A DNA stretch of 64,000 bases from Pohlia nutans. Lineage: Eukaryota; Streptophyta; Bryopsida; Bryales; Mniaceae. Position numbers and translations under genes: made by a program. Where the stretch lies: positions 6,466,001 through 6,530,000 of the forward strand of contig CM040103.1 of assembly GCA_022496805.1 (NCBI GenBank). The letters run 5' to 3'. The notes beneath the pieces are model-generated. The model made no database searches. It was not told the origin of the DNA and saw nothing but the letters and a program-made list of their open reading frames with translations. Shown here piece by piece: positions 52,295 through 63,742 of the stretch; position 1 is the first letter of the stretch; the number at the start of each line of letters is the position of its first letter.

Positions 52295-53600
52295 ACAAAT
52301 ATTTTGGTTTTATTTTTAAACTGATGGGATAAATTTTGATTTTTGTACAAAAAGTTTCTTTTAAAATCTTTGAACCTCTTCAATTTTTACATGATTTTTT
52401 TTTGTATTGAATGAGTGTAGGAGATCAAAATCGCATCTTGTTTGGTCGATTTTTTTTTATGTTTTAAAAAGGAACTCATTCAAACGGCCGATTTTTGAGT
52501 CCAAAGGGCTTTTCAGGGTGCCCATATCAAACCATTGCTCCTTTCCTACTTGTTACACAACTAGCGGCGGCCTGACCGTAGCATGTGAAATCGTGAGATC
52601 TTTCCATTCATACGCATAATACAATACACTTACACATGTATGAAGTGCCATAGTGGTTAGATCCAACGTCTTTTCGCTTTTAAACAAAATATTAAGGATA
52701 GGGACAAATTATTGTGTCCAACCCGGACATAATTTGAAATCAAGATGGGATGAGACAAAGGAAGCAAGACAAAAATTTGAAGATAATGCAAGCTCTTACT
52801 ATATAAAACATTGCGGAGTCCATCTATATACAATACCCTAGACTCAACACACAAACCGGTCTTTATAACAACATCTGCCATAGTACTTTTGTATCATCTA
52901 TTAGCAAACATTGTACTTTTCCTTCCGCATGGACCATATACAAAATTTGGTGTCCTTTTCGCTTGCGAATTGGTTCCAAATTACCATTCACAGATGTTTT
53001 GCGTTGAACCTTGGCCTCATTGGAGTGAACTGCACGACCGGCGGTGAGGAACAAAGGACAATAGTCACATGGTTACGCAACTAAAGATTAGGGCAAGAGA
53101 ACGATACATGAAAAAATATTTCTACGTTGAAAAACAATGTGTATTTATCCAATTTTGCAGATCTCATATAAACTTGCAAATACAAAGAAACCAACCACAT
53201 ATACTTGTGAGTTTCACAATCTATCTATCCATTTTGAAAGGAAAAAACGTGTCCGTCCATTTGTCATAGGCTAATTTTGAAGAGGATTCTACACTTCAAA
53301 CCTAAATAAATTTGTCTTTTCTATACAAGAGAACCTAATTGATATTACCTTTTCAAAACATAACCTTTTCAAGTCATTTGAAACTTGGTTTTCCATGTTC
53401 TTTTTCATGTGATGAGAGTGATATAAGGTAGCATGCCATATCTATTATGAAGTTGTTATTTGTCGTTCAAACACTACATTCAGATAGTTTATTTGAAGTT
53501 TTTACCATTTTAAATTTTTAGTAATGTTTTTTACAAGGATATTATTGATCTCTAAAAAGTCAAATAATGCGTGTGTGGATAAAAAATAATGTCCCGAACA
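52295..53600. other. Intergenic stretch, no confident gene
   Basis: Short open frames exist but none shows a domain. 53405-53530 resembles 5600-5730 (GATGAGAGTGA...GCATGCCAT...CACTACAT), a dispersed repeat. Confidence 0.4.
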
Positions 53601-53604
53601 CTAA

Positions 53605-54600
53605 AGGGCGTTTCATACTACGGCCAAAAATCAAGAGGTCATCGAATTCCACCAAATAGATTGCAAGAAAGTCAGAAATTGGCATCTCGAGCACTTTTTG
53701 ACTATTTTGGTGCTAAAGCGACAGACTCTTGAGGCAAGAATTGCCCCAACTAAGAATAGAAACCCAATTCTTCCTTGAAAGGCAGTCGATTCATTTTGAT
53801 AAAATAATTACAATCTGACATAATGTTCTTGGCATTTCTTGATAAAATAACTATAATCCATGAGTTCAATGAGCTATTCATGTTGAAAGAATGGAAATCT
53901 CACATGTATGTGTTGTAATCAAGTAAAGGGAGAGTAGTCTTGTACCATAGACCCTTTGCCCGCCGGTGGGCATTGGCTCATTGTCAAGATGAACAAACAC
54001 TTTGTTTACACCGACCTCGAAACAAGATGAGAGTTTCTATCTATCTATCTATCTCGTAATCAAGTGAGGCGTAATGCATGTGGTTCTTTCACTCACCAGT
54101 TGCCTTCAAAATAGTTACTTAGAAATATTTGGCAATTTTAGTGACCCTCAATCATCAGGCACTTCCAATAGTCATCTAAACCCTAAACCGACTATATAAT
54201 TAGAGAATATCATTTTATTCAATCCATGCTTGGAGAATCATATGCCACCAAATCCAAAATAAATAACAATGCATGCAAACAACACTTTGAACTTTGGATT
54301 TAGCCTTTGAAGCTTCACATTATGGCCAGTCAAAGGTTACGATTTCTTTATTTGATTATATATTCTCAACCCAACTATGACTATTCCTAAAACATTGTAG
54401 CAAATCTCCAAATCTTGGCAAGTCCACATCATCTTTAGTTAAAGAAGTTGGGTGGTGGGATAAGCCACAATGCTACTATTGAAAAGGGTGGACTCTACTA
54501 ACTACTAAAGAACCTTATAAAATCTTTGAACTTCAACATGAACTTGGCTATGAACTTCGACAACCTCTTGACTTCGACGGCCATTGTGTGAAACCGCCCT
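53605..54600. mobile_element. TIR element with AGGGCGTTTCATACTACGGCC ends
   Basis: The inverted right end reads AGGGCGGTTTCACACAATGGCC. About 1 kb, related by its ends to 743-1107 and 54614-54976. It carries a short retroposon (53925-54055). Confidence 0.5.
53925..54055 (+). mobile_element. Short retroposon with (ATCT)n tail, second copy
   Basis: Same body as 18322-18429 (CTTGTACCATAG...GGGCATTGGCTCATTGTCAAGA...GAGTTTCTATCTATC). Flanked by GTAATCAAGT at 53915-53924 and 54056-54065. Four full ATCT repeats at the 3' end. Confidence 0.75.
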
Positions 54601-54613
54601 AAATCATAATTTT

Positions 54614-54976
54614 AGGGCCGCTTCACACTATGCCCGTTTAAGTCAAGAGGCCATGGGATTGAGTGGTCAAACTTTGTTGAGAGTCCAAAGAAATGATTTG
54701 AAAATAAGCAATGAAACATATTTTTGATATTTTATGAAAAAAATTGACGGCCTCCCGATCATAGTTTTGGTTTCCATTCTTGTTCGACCCAAAATTCCTT
54801 TAAGAGTGTGTCGCCTTGGTCAAAAAGTGTTTCCATGTAGGCATTTCGAAAGGCAATGACCTTTGGACTTGGCCTTCAATGTGAAGGATCAAGAGATTAA
54901 ATTCTTAGTTTCTTGCAATATGATTGGTGGAAATCAACAACTTCTCGACATTTGGCCATATTGTGAAGTGGCCTTT
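54614..54976. mobile_element. Miniature element, GGGCCGCTTCACACTATG ends
   Basis: Starts AGGGCCGCTTCACACTATGCCC and ends with the inverse of AAAGGCCACTTCACAATATGG. 363 bp, close in size and interior to 743-1107. Confidence 0.6.
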
Positions 54977-55439
54977 AAGGTAGGATGTCCTAAAGCCACC
55001 ACCTTCTCTAATTATGACACATAGAGTTCTCTCGGGGCTACCACAATTGAGACCCAAAACTACCAATTTCACTATTCAAGTACACCAATGGCACGCCAAG
55101 CATTGCACATAAATAGTTGGTGGTTTTGAGTACCGTTATGAGTGAAAGTTAGTACCACATGGTGTAGACATGGGGAAACCTAAAGGTTTGATTTGGGTCA
55201 CAGATTACTTTCCACTTTAGAATTTTGTATAAAATTGACAAATGCAAATTAGATGTTGCAAATTTTTTGCAATCCTCATCAAAACCTATTTCAAATGCGG
55301 TCATATTTTTTTTTCGAATTTAGCACTGGCAAAAAGAGGCCAGATTGCTTAACCTTTAAAGGTCGAGAGAACCCTTTCCAACCAATATTATAAAACAATA
55401 TTTCATTGTATTGGACATGGTTCCACACCTCCTATGACT

Positions 55440-55822
55440 TTAACCCTTAAACATCAAGAGGGCCTGGACGGGGCAGCCCGGAAGGAATCTAAATATTTTT
55501 GTCCAATTTTTATTTTTATTTTTTTATTTTTTTATTTTGCAAAAACGGCTCTGCAGTGCACTGCTGGTTAGCACTGTAGCACTGCGGCACTGCTAAACTT
55601 CAACTGCCCCATCCTCAAAACTTGTTCAATTTGATAGCTTTGATTGCTTACCAACGATTCCACAATCTCTCAAATGAGGCAAAAAATTGGAATCTAAATC
55701 GCTTTTTCAGTAGCTTTCCAACGCAACAAGTCTCGCTTGATTTGGTTGAGAAAATCAACTTTTTTCTTGATTATTCTCTATCAAATAAGCCCATGGGGCT
55801 TACCTTGACGTTTAAGGGTTAA
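55440..55822. mobile_element. TTAA-type element, family F
   Basis: TTAACCCTTAAACATCAAG and CTTGACGTTTAAGGGTTAA: 18 of 19 bp match, TTAA included. 383 bp, with a GCACTGCAG-like cluster inside (55550-55600). Confidence 0.75.
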
Positions 55823-55916
55823 GATCAAAAGTGAACTTAAAATTCACGTCGACATGATTTAAATGAGCTATTGGAGTTTCATTTTGGATCTTTCTATTAA
55901 CAACAAATGTCAAATA

Positions 55917-56192
55917 CTGTACCAGGAAGGCAGGGTCGGCAGAAAATAATTCCCCCAAAAAATTCCGAAAAAATAAATAAATTTATCAAGTATTTTGTCG
56001 AAATCACCAAAAATAAAGTGAACAAAAATTGTTGACAAAAAACAAAGGAAAACGTGTAGCCGCTTGTAAAATTCAATGTTAGTTATTAATAGCCGAATTT
56101 TTAATAATTGTTTTTGAAAGTGCCGACCCCTACTTTTCAAACTTTAATTAATTATTCGACATGAAAGTGCCGACCCTGCCTTCCTACTACGG
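55917..56192. mobile_element. Miniature element with GGAAGGCAGGGTCGGCA ends
   Basis: Left CTGTACCAGGAAGGCAGGG, right CCCTGCCTTCCTACTACGG; TA at 55915-55916 and 56193-56194. Same family architecture as 49893-50157, sharing the CCGTAGTA tip and an inner AAAATAATTC. Confidence 0.75.
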
Positions 56193-56248
56193 TATACGCC
56201 AACGTATCTACTATCCCCATCAGCCCTTTAAGGATTTAGTTGGTGGTT

Positions 56249-56839
56249 TTAACCCCTAAACGTCCTCGCCAATATCCAGTTTAGGCAGTTTTGCAAAGAT
56301 GCATTATAAAATGCATTTAATATGAATATTTAGAACTTGATGTATGAATAAAAGTTATACATTTTGAATTTTAGATTCAATCTATACGGTTAGATCTATG
56401 ATTGCTATCACTAATCTTTTTCTATAAATTTTGAAACGTAAAATAAAAAATTAATTTGTAATTCAATTACAAATAAGATATTGACATTATGTGGATGAAA
56501 TTTGTTGTGATGGCTTATAATGTAGTACTCTAGGTGTACTGATTTTTGGAGATTTTTTGGATGCTTGATTTTATGAGTTTTTTTTTTCAAGAACACTTTT
56601 AGACCAAAATCTTCAAGATTTTGGGTGAAACACTGCAACACAAAATGAGGCATAATTTTTTCAGAAATTGTTTACTTCTCGATCGGATCATAAATATATG
56701 AAGCTAACTTCCCATAAAAAATTCAGTGAAAAAATCACACTACAAAAAGTGCATGATGGATGAGAAACTACGGATGAAATCTGTACATCATGCAAAATAT
56801 GCATGGTTGGACAGTTATGGTTGGGCAGTTAGGGGTTAA
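56249..56839. mobile_element. TTAA-type element, family B, intact
   Basis: TTAACCCCTAAACGTCC ... GGGCAGTTAGGGGTTAA. 591 bp, reference copy for the family in this window. Confidence 0.75.
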
Positions 56840-56999
56840 GACAATCAACCTTAGACCACCTACTGAACTGAAGCTGTCATGAAGGGTTGGGTGACCTAAT
56901 GTGAGCATGCTGTAACTCTTGGGTCGTGAGTCCTTGACAAAATATTCAACCCGAGTGACTTGGGTCACCACAAAAATCCAGGCACCGCAAACCCCAGGA

Positions 57000-58374
57000 G
57001 GAAGATCTCTCTGAAAGTTCTCAAAAGAATCCCAATTTCCATCATCACGAGGTCACTACACATTGACCCCTCGCCCAAAGGACCTTCATCTGATCCCATT
57101 GGCCAAGACCCTCGATACAATCACAGCCAATCACCGCCCATCACCCCGCCACCGTGGATCAATCCCGATCCAACGGCCACAAGATTACCGGAAATGAATG
57201 AACCTGCGGATGAATGATTGAACACTTTCGCCGTACCTTCTAGATCCCTCGAAATCGACGGCGGATTTTCAACAGTCACTGCACTGACGGCGTGGATCGA
57301 CACGAATCGGACGGCGAGGATGATAGTGGATCGTAGCCGTTGGATCGGATGCATCTGAACGGCTCGGGGACGGCATTTCAAGCGCTCTAGAGGACCAAAG
57401 GCTTACTCGTGTGTATGTTGCGTGCCATTCCTTTACCTCGGTTCATTGTTTGCTCCGTTGCGGATCCTCTGTTGCGCTTGTTTTCGCTTTTCTTTTCAGG
57501 TATGTGGATCGGCATTCTCGCTATGGATTTTTCTTTTTTCCCGCTCTCAGAATGGTGCTTTCTGTGAAGTTTTTGGTTTGGAAATAGCGCCTTTATGGCT
57601 CTGTGTTTCTACTCGTCGTGTTTGAGGTTTTCGTGTTTTTTTCGTTGCCTTGTATTGTTTTTGCCTCAAGATATCTATCAGGTTGGCAGTATGCCTTGAA
57701 GACATTGGATGTGTACTGTTTCTGTCTGCATGCTTGTGTTTCTGTTTCTTTTCCCCCTTTCCAATGCTTGATTTCACTCCAGTGGTGTGCGCATTTGGAG
57801 ATCATGAAAGTTCTTTTTCTCGTTCGTGATCGCCGTCGGTGTGCTTAGAGTCTCATTTCAACGTTTTTAGGGTCTTCTAGAAGCTGACTCTCCTGTCTAC
57901 TAGTTGTTCTTTGTCCACTGTTTATTAGATGCAGAGCGATGTCCGCTATATATTTAAAGATCGGATGAAATTTGGACGTGTTTTTTTTGTGAAATTCTTT
58001 ATCTGTATTCTTTTAATATTCTTTTTCTACATTTTCTGTTGTGCTGCGTGCCTGTTGTTTTGGTGCGTATACTTAAATTTTACTTCTGTTTTTATGGCGG
58101 ACTAAGGACAATACTTGCTCTAAGATTTTGTGTTTTTATCGAATGCTGTAGACAATGTACTACTATTAGGTATATTCCTGATCGAATATTCTCTGTCGGA
58201 CGAAGAGCTTTAGATACCGATAGAATCGTCCGATGTCCGAGTTGTTAGACATCGAAGTAGGGATGGTCATTTTTCTGGTGCCTTCTATTTCATTTTCTGT
58301 GGTTGGTCCTGATATAGCCTACCTGATATCGCATTCAAGACTGAAAAGTGTCCCTGTTTTGTGTATCTTCCCAG
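57000..58374 (+). promoter_or_regulatory. Promoter, leader exon and 5'UTR intron of the ascorbate peroxidase gene
   Basis: The coding start at 58376 directly follows an acceptor (TTCCCAG, ending 58374). A donor AG/GTATGT occurs at 57500 after CTTTTCTTTTCAG. The T-rich 875 bp between look like an intron. Introns in the 5'UTR are known for plant cytosolic ascorbate peroxidase genes. The region upstream of 57400 is moderately GC-rich and would hold the promoter; no TATA box stands out. Confidence 0.55.
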
Positions 58375-58375
58375 G

Positions 58376-61277
58376 ATGACGAAGGTATACCCGAAGGTCA
58401 GTGAGAAATACGCTCTCGACATTGAGAGAGCTCGCAGGAAATTGAGGGGATTGATTGCTGGTAAGTCTGAAATGTGCATGCTCTTTTCCATGTATAAATG
58501 GATTTCGGTTTCTGGCACTTCCGTGAGTATGATGCCTATGTTATTTAGCGTCTTGGGCTACACTTGATGCACATAATTGAGCTCGGTGTTCCACCTAACC
58601 TAAGATGAACTCTTAAGTAGAGTTTCAGCTTGCCGTATCTGTTTGCCGTTCACGACCATCCTTCGGCACTGTTTGTGGTCATGATTTTTTGGTATATAAT
58701 TCAATCGAAATATTTTCAATCATAGATTCCTATCTGGTGACTACTGGATATGTAGTGGTTGGAGAATATTCGATCTTGATTAGGGTAATATTTGGCGCAT
58801 TGAATTTTCTGTCTCTCTTCCCGATTCTCTGCCCCTCATCGTCGCTGTCTTGGTGGCTCTATAGTTAACTCTTTGCAACTGATTTTGTTTCAATTGTGCC
58901 AAAAATATTTGCTGTCCCTGATTTAAATGAGCATCGTCATGGCAAATTTATAACTGTGTGAATTTGGTGTACGCAGAGAAGAATTGTGCTCCGATTATCT
59001 TGCGTCTCGCGTAAGTTCTGTCACCTAGTTCTCTAGTACATGTTTACTTTGTAGTGAGGATGATATCATTATAGACATTTTGTAGAGCTGAGGCTGTAGT
59101 TTCTCTTCAGTTTCCCAACATATCGAACTAATGTTTTCATTCTCTGGTTATCGCAGATGGCACGGATCTGGCACATATGATCAGGCGACCAGGACTGGAG
59201 GTCCTCTTGGAACAATCCGGTTCGGACAGGAACTTGCTCATGGCGCTAATGCCGGCCTTCAGATTGCTGTGAACCTGCTCGAGCCCATCAAGGAGCTATA
59301 CCCCGAGTTGTCCTATGCTGACTTTTACACGGTATTGATCCTTCTTCTCGCCGAAATATAAGTATTATGTTGGAATGTTTTCAGTCAGTTGCCTATCTGA
59401 TGTTGTGTCTGGAGCTCATCGAAGTATTCTAATCCTAAATCTGTAAACCTATTCCTATTATCAAACAATGAGGGTAATCAGCCTGTTGTTTCCTTGCTGA
59501 GCTTATTTTTTGTTGTTTCAGCTCGCTGGAGTTGTCGCTGTCGAAGTCACTGGCGGACCCACTGTTCCCTTCCATCCTGGCCGAAAGGTACGCGAATTTA
59601 ATTCGCTGACTGGCAAGTCTTTCGATTTTGTTCACATTTGCGTGCATAACCTGTTACATTAAAATAGCCTACTTAACTCAGCCATCACATGCAGAACTAT
59701 CGTACGACAATCTTATGTGCGAATCATCGGTGAGATTTAGTCGCATCGACGTATCTCCACATGATTGTGTTCTGGAGAAGTTTACAGGCTGCAGATTTTT
59801 TGGCTGTACAATTTAACCCCTAAACGTCACAGCGTCCAGAAACTGGATCATGAACGGATTCAGAATCCTGTAACTTTTTCATGCAATGTGGGATGACTTT
59901 CATCCAAGTCACCTTTGCAAGCCTATTAAGTTCTCTACCAATGAGAGTAAATCTCTTGTGATGGGGAGAGGTCCATAATATTGGAGAGGCCTCCAAATGC
60001 AAATATGTCAAATTTGTTGGGTAGATTTCATGCATGCAATGGTCCTTTCATGTACACTTATTGTACATTTGAGTCATGCTAAAATCTATTTTTCAGGCTA
60101 ACATCTACTTGCGTTCAAAGGATCGGTACGTTAAGGGGTTAAGCTTTTGAAGCTAATGTCTCATTTCGGTGGTTTGCAGGATCACCCAACAGTACCAGTT
60201 GAGGGTCGGCTCCCTGACGCCACCAAAGGTACTAAATCTTATCCGTTCCTTCTATTCAGAATTTCCAGATCATGACATAGCTTCGGAAAACCTTTACAGT
60301 CTCGTTACCGATAGAAGTGTTGTTACTGAATACTTGACGTACTGACATTTAGTCGTCTGTGTTCTTTGTGTTAACTGATATGTGGGTTTTGATTTTCCCT
60401 AGGCATGGATCACCTCCGTTGTGTCTTCGTCAAGCAGATGGGTCTTACTGATCAGGATATCGTAACGTTATCCGGTGCCCATACCTTGGTATGAGCTCCT
60501 TTTTTACTTTTGCACCTTTTGAGTTGTCCTCAGAACTTTATTTCTTCAAGACCACCTCTAAGTGATGCCTCCAGAAGTCTACTTTGTCAAATTGTGAATA
60601 ATCTTCATTTACTCTGTAATGACAGGGAAGATGCCACAAGGACCGCTCTGGATTTGAGGGTGCATGGACACCCGATCCTCTGCAGTTCAACAACTCTTAC
60701 TTTAAGTGAGTCTACGTTCCATACCTTTAAGTGTTTGTATTTCTTTATGTCTTTTCATTTGGAATTTGTGGTGTATCTCTACAGTTTCGCATGAAACTTA
60801 CAAAATGCCTCTTCTGCAGGATTTTGTTGGAAGGCGAGACAGGTGGTTTGATCATGCTCCCATCTGATAAGGCGCTTCTTGATGATCCTAACACTCGTGC
60901 ATTGGTCGAGTTGTATGCCAAGGTAAACATTTTACATTTTACACGTCAGGAGTGTATATCAGCCTTCGTCATTGCCGCTGCCTGAATATGCTTCTGATTC
61001 TTATACAGATAACTACTAGCGTTTCCTCGTATCCTCAAATGATTTTCGTTTTAATAATATTCGTACCTTCGTTGCAGGATGAGGACAAGTTTTTTGAAGA
61101 CTACTCAGAATCGCACTTGAAGCTGTCCGAACTAGGGTAAGTATTTCACTGGAGTGACCATCTATTCACTTGAATAATGCGTAGTACGTCTTTTGTAGTC
61201 ACTGTTTTTCATAATTGAGGTCGTTACTGAATATTTTATTTTCTGGCAGGTTTGCTGAGGAGGGACATCCACTCTGA
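58376..61277 (+). CDS. APX: Cytosolic ascorbate peroxidase, ten coding exons
   Basis: Class I haem peroxidase that reduces hydrogen peroxide using ascorbate. Exons: 58376-58460, 58977-59010, 59157-59331, 59522-59587, 60180-60228, 60403-60488, 60626-60705, 60820-60922, 61078-61136, 61250-61277. All introns are GT-AG and the joined frame encodes 254 residues without a stop. The residues of the pea enzyme fall at the same numbers: Arg38, Trp41, His42 (distal, LRLAWH), His163 (proximal, SGAHTLGRCH), Trp179, Asp208, and the ascorbate contacts Lys30, Cys32, Arg172. One change beside the distal His: WHGSGT where WHSAGT is usual. It lacks a transit peptide or membrane tail and ends FAEEGHPL, so it is cytosolic. 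Intron 4 contains a TTAA-type element (59813-60142). Expected to be active. Confidence 0.95.
59813..60142. mobile_element. TTAA-type element, family A', in ascorbate peroxidase intron 4
   Basis: TTAACCCCTAAACGTCACAG at the left, GGTACGTTAAGGGGTTAA at the right, 330 bp. It fills over half of the 592-bp intron, ending 37 bp before the acceptor. Close relative at 45477-45795. Confidence 0.8.
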
Positions 61278-63030
61278 AGAAGATTTGCAATCCGTAAATA
61301 TTCTGGAAGGGGAGTACAGGTTAGGTGGAGCAGGTCTTCATAAGTGTGGCGTATTTGCTAGTGTTGCACACGTAGCACGTATGATCGTTCTGATAAGGAT
61401 CTTCCCATTTGGGTATATAATCTTGCAGCTTGGCAAGCGATCACATCAGGTGGAGATGTTTATCTAGGACCTGAATACATTTTATTTTTTGGTTTGAAGT
61501 TTCGTGAAGTAAAATGGGTATACGTTGGGTGACTAACCTGGCACATGTTTATCCATCTTAATGTTCATACGTAGGGCCGTGACATGACCTGTGTTGTGCG
61601 AGTTCAATGGATGTATACTCACCATTTTCTCACGTAATCCTATAAGGCCAACTCCAACTTAGTGACACGTGTTTTCTGAAGCGGTTCGCTTCAGGAAATA
61701 CGTCTCTTATATCATCTACTAAGTGCAATCGCATCGATGTATGTTGGAAGTCTTTCTAGTGACTTCACTTTCCGACAGATGTACAGCATTGTGACAAATT
61801 TATAAAGGCTTGCTTTTAGTGACAGTGACAGTGACAGCGTGACTACCATGCAGTGGAATCCTGCTAAGGAGATGATTCTTCTACAGATTTATGTCGTTCA
61901 TGGGCTTGCGTAGTGCGTACTTCTTATTTCGGAACACGATGCTGGTAAGAGCACATCCACTAGAACCCTGGATACCGCTCTGGCCATGGAATAATGGATG
62001 AGACTGGGTTGGTGACACTGGATAATCCACTAAAATTCAGACCCTTAAAAGTCCTTTGCGTGATGACTTGTGAGCTACTCACTTACTATTCTAAAGTGTA
62101 AGCCTAAGTGATGTTGATGGGCGAACTACATGGTGAGGTTTGACTTTTTGGATGATCTTCAGAGTTCAAGACTGACTTTACGGATGAGCTTCAGAGTGCA
62201 AGAGTGACCTTTTGGATGATCCTCACAGTGCGAAAGTTCTAGTGGAGATTCTTTAAAACAACATCTCTGCCTACTTCTGAATGTCCTTATAGACACTTTT
62301 GAATTTATTGGTGGTAGGTGACTTGACAACGATCATTGGAAGGTAGGCTTCCATTGTCTGGCACACAGCACATGCTGGTGATTATTGTGTACAGTCTGCT
62401 GTTTACTGATTAGGCTTCATGAGTTTTACGAAAGTTACATAGTTATCACAGATAAACGGAAAAGAGGGTGGATTTTTGAATTATAACCTTTACAAAATAA
62501 TAGTAAACTAGGTGAGGCGAATGGAAGAGAACATTTACTCATGGATAGGTGAACACTTAGTTTGATAATCATTACTACCATTGTTTTGTTGAGCAAGTTA
62601 CAAGCCTAAAATAATACAAAATGCATGTGGCAAAACTAAATCTTCATAACATTCTTCAATAGGTGAGAGAGGTGATCCTTTTCTTAGCACAAGCACCCAA
62701 AAGAATTGGCCTTGATATTGGCACATGTTCCTGCTACTTCACTATCTCTTGTCGCTTCCGGATCCGAGAAAAGCACGTTCTGAATGGACAATGAAGTAAT
62801 TTTCACATCTGCCAATTTTGACAGCCTCACGAGGGCTAAAAATTTGATATTTTACCACAATCTTTTTTATAAGATCAACTCTTAGTAATAACATGTGTAC
62901 GAAATGTGAAAGTAAAAAGAATCCCCAAAAAATAATATCAAAAATCTACCAGCATGTGTAGCTGTGAATAAGGTTACATTTATGCATGTGGAATTTTTTT
63001 TAATAAATTTTTTAACCTTCAAATTTGGCA
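61278..63030. other. 3' flank of ascorbate peroxidase and gene-free DNA
   Basis: The 3' UTR of the peroxidase gene probably ends within the first 300 bp. No other gene recognised. Confidence 0.45.
62140..62235. repeat. Three ~36-bp tandem repeats
   Basis: Unit GACTTTTTGGATGATCTTCAG followed by AGTTCAAGACT, repeated three times with substitutions. Confidence 0.7.
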
Positions 63031-63742
63031 TACATATTAAGATGGGGACCCAATTCCCGTCCGAATTTCAGGTTCAGCAAATTTTGTTTTTGGAGTGGCT
63101 ATCAAAATGATTCAGAAATATGTGCAGAGTTTGTACAAGCCCAATCCAATTTGAACCATATTTTTTAGACTAAGGTAGTGGGACCAATTCCCGACTGAAT
63201 TTTAGGTTTGCATACTTAGACTTGTGAAAGAATTTTTTTATAATTTTTGGATGCTTTGCAAAGCTATTGCAAAGGCATCCCCAAAAAAAAACATTTTTTG
63301 AGCATTTCTACAATTTTCTATGATTTTTTAAGTCTGAAAGCTTAGAGTGACCATTAACCGCTCATAGAGTCATGGTTTTCATGAGAGGTTGGATTCTGAA
63401 AATAGAGTGCTTCTACACCAATCAGAAGCTCTTGATTTTTCCAAGCATGGACGAAATTAGAACACTCTTGGACACTATCTGAAACCATGCTGGTTGGTTT
63501 CTGACACCCATCCCCCAACCAGTAGGGGTCGAAAATACAACCCGGTCGGAAATATGACCCTCTACCTTATTATTGAATCACTTATGAATTTTTGAAGTTA
63601 GAGATGTAGAGGTACGAAAAACCGTCCATCCCTAAAATGTTCATACGGGCTACATGAGAATTTCGAGGTCTGACCTAAAATGTACGCCTTGTCAGTAGTT
63701 GGGAATTGGACCCGGTCGGAAATTGGGTCCTCTACCTTAATG
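63031..63742. mobile_element. Nested TIR elements of the AGGTAG..GGACCC type
   Basis: Outer ends: TTAAGATGGGGACCCAATTCC (63031-) and GGAAATTGGGTCCTCTACCTTAA (to 63742). A second pair lies inside: CTAAGGTAGTGGGACCAATTCC (about 63172-) and CGGAAATATGACCCTCTACCTTA (to about 63572). The tips resemble the fold-back family at 5024-5243 (AGGTAGGAGCACCCAATTCC). Noncoding. Confidence 0.6.

Noticed and set aside
45473..60035. A 71-codon frame ([17 protein letters not shown]...) conserved in both A' elements (45473-45688 and 59820-60035, minus)
   Set aside because: The two differ by many amino-acid-changing substitutions with no sign of constraint, as expected for two copies of a noncoding element.
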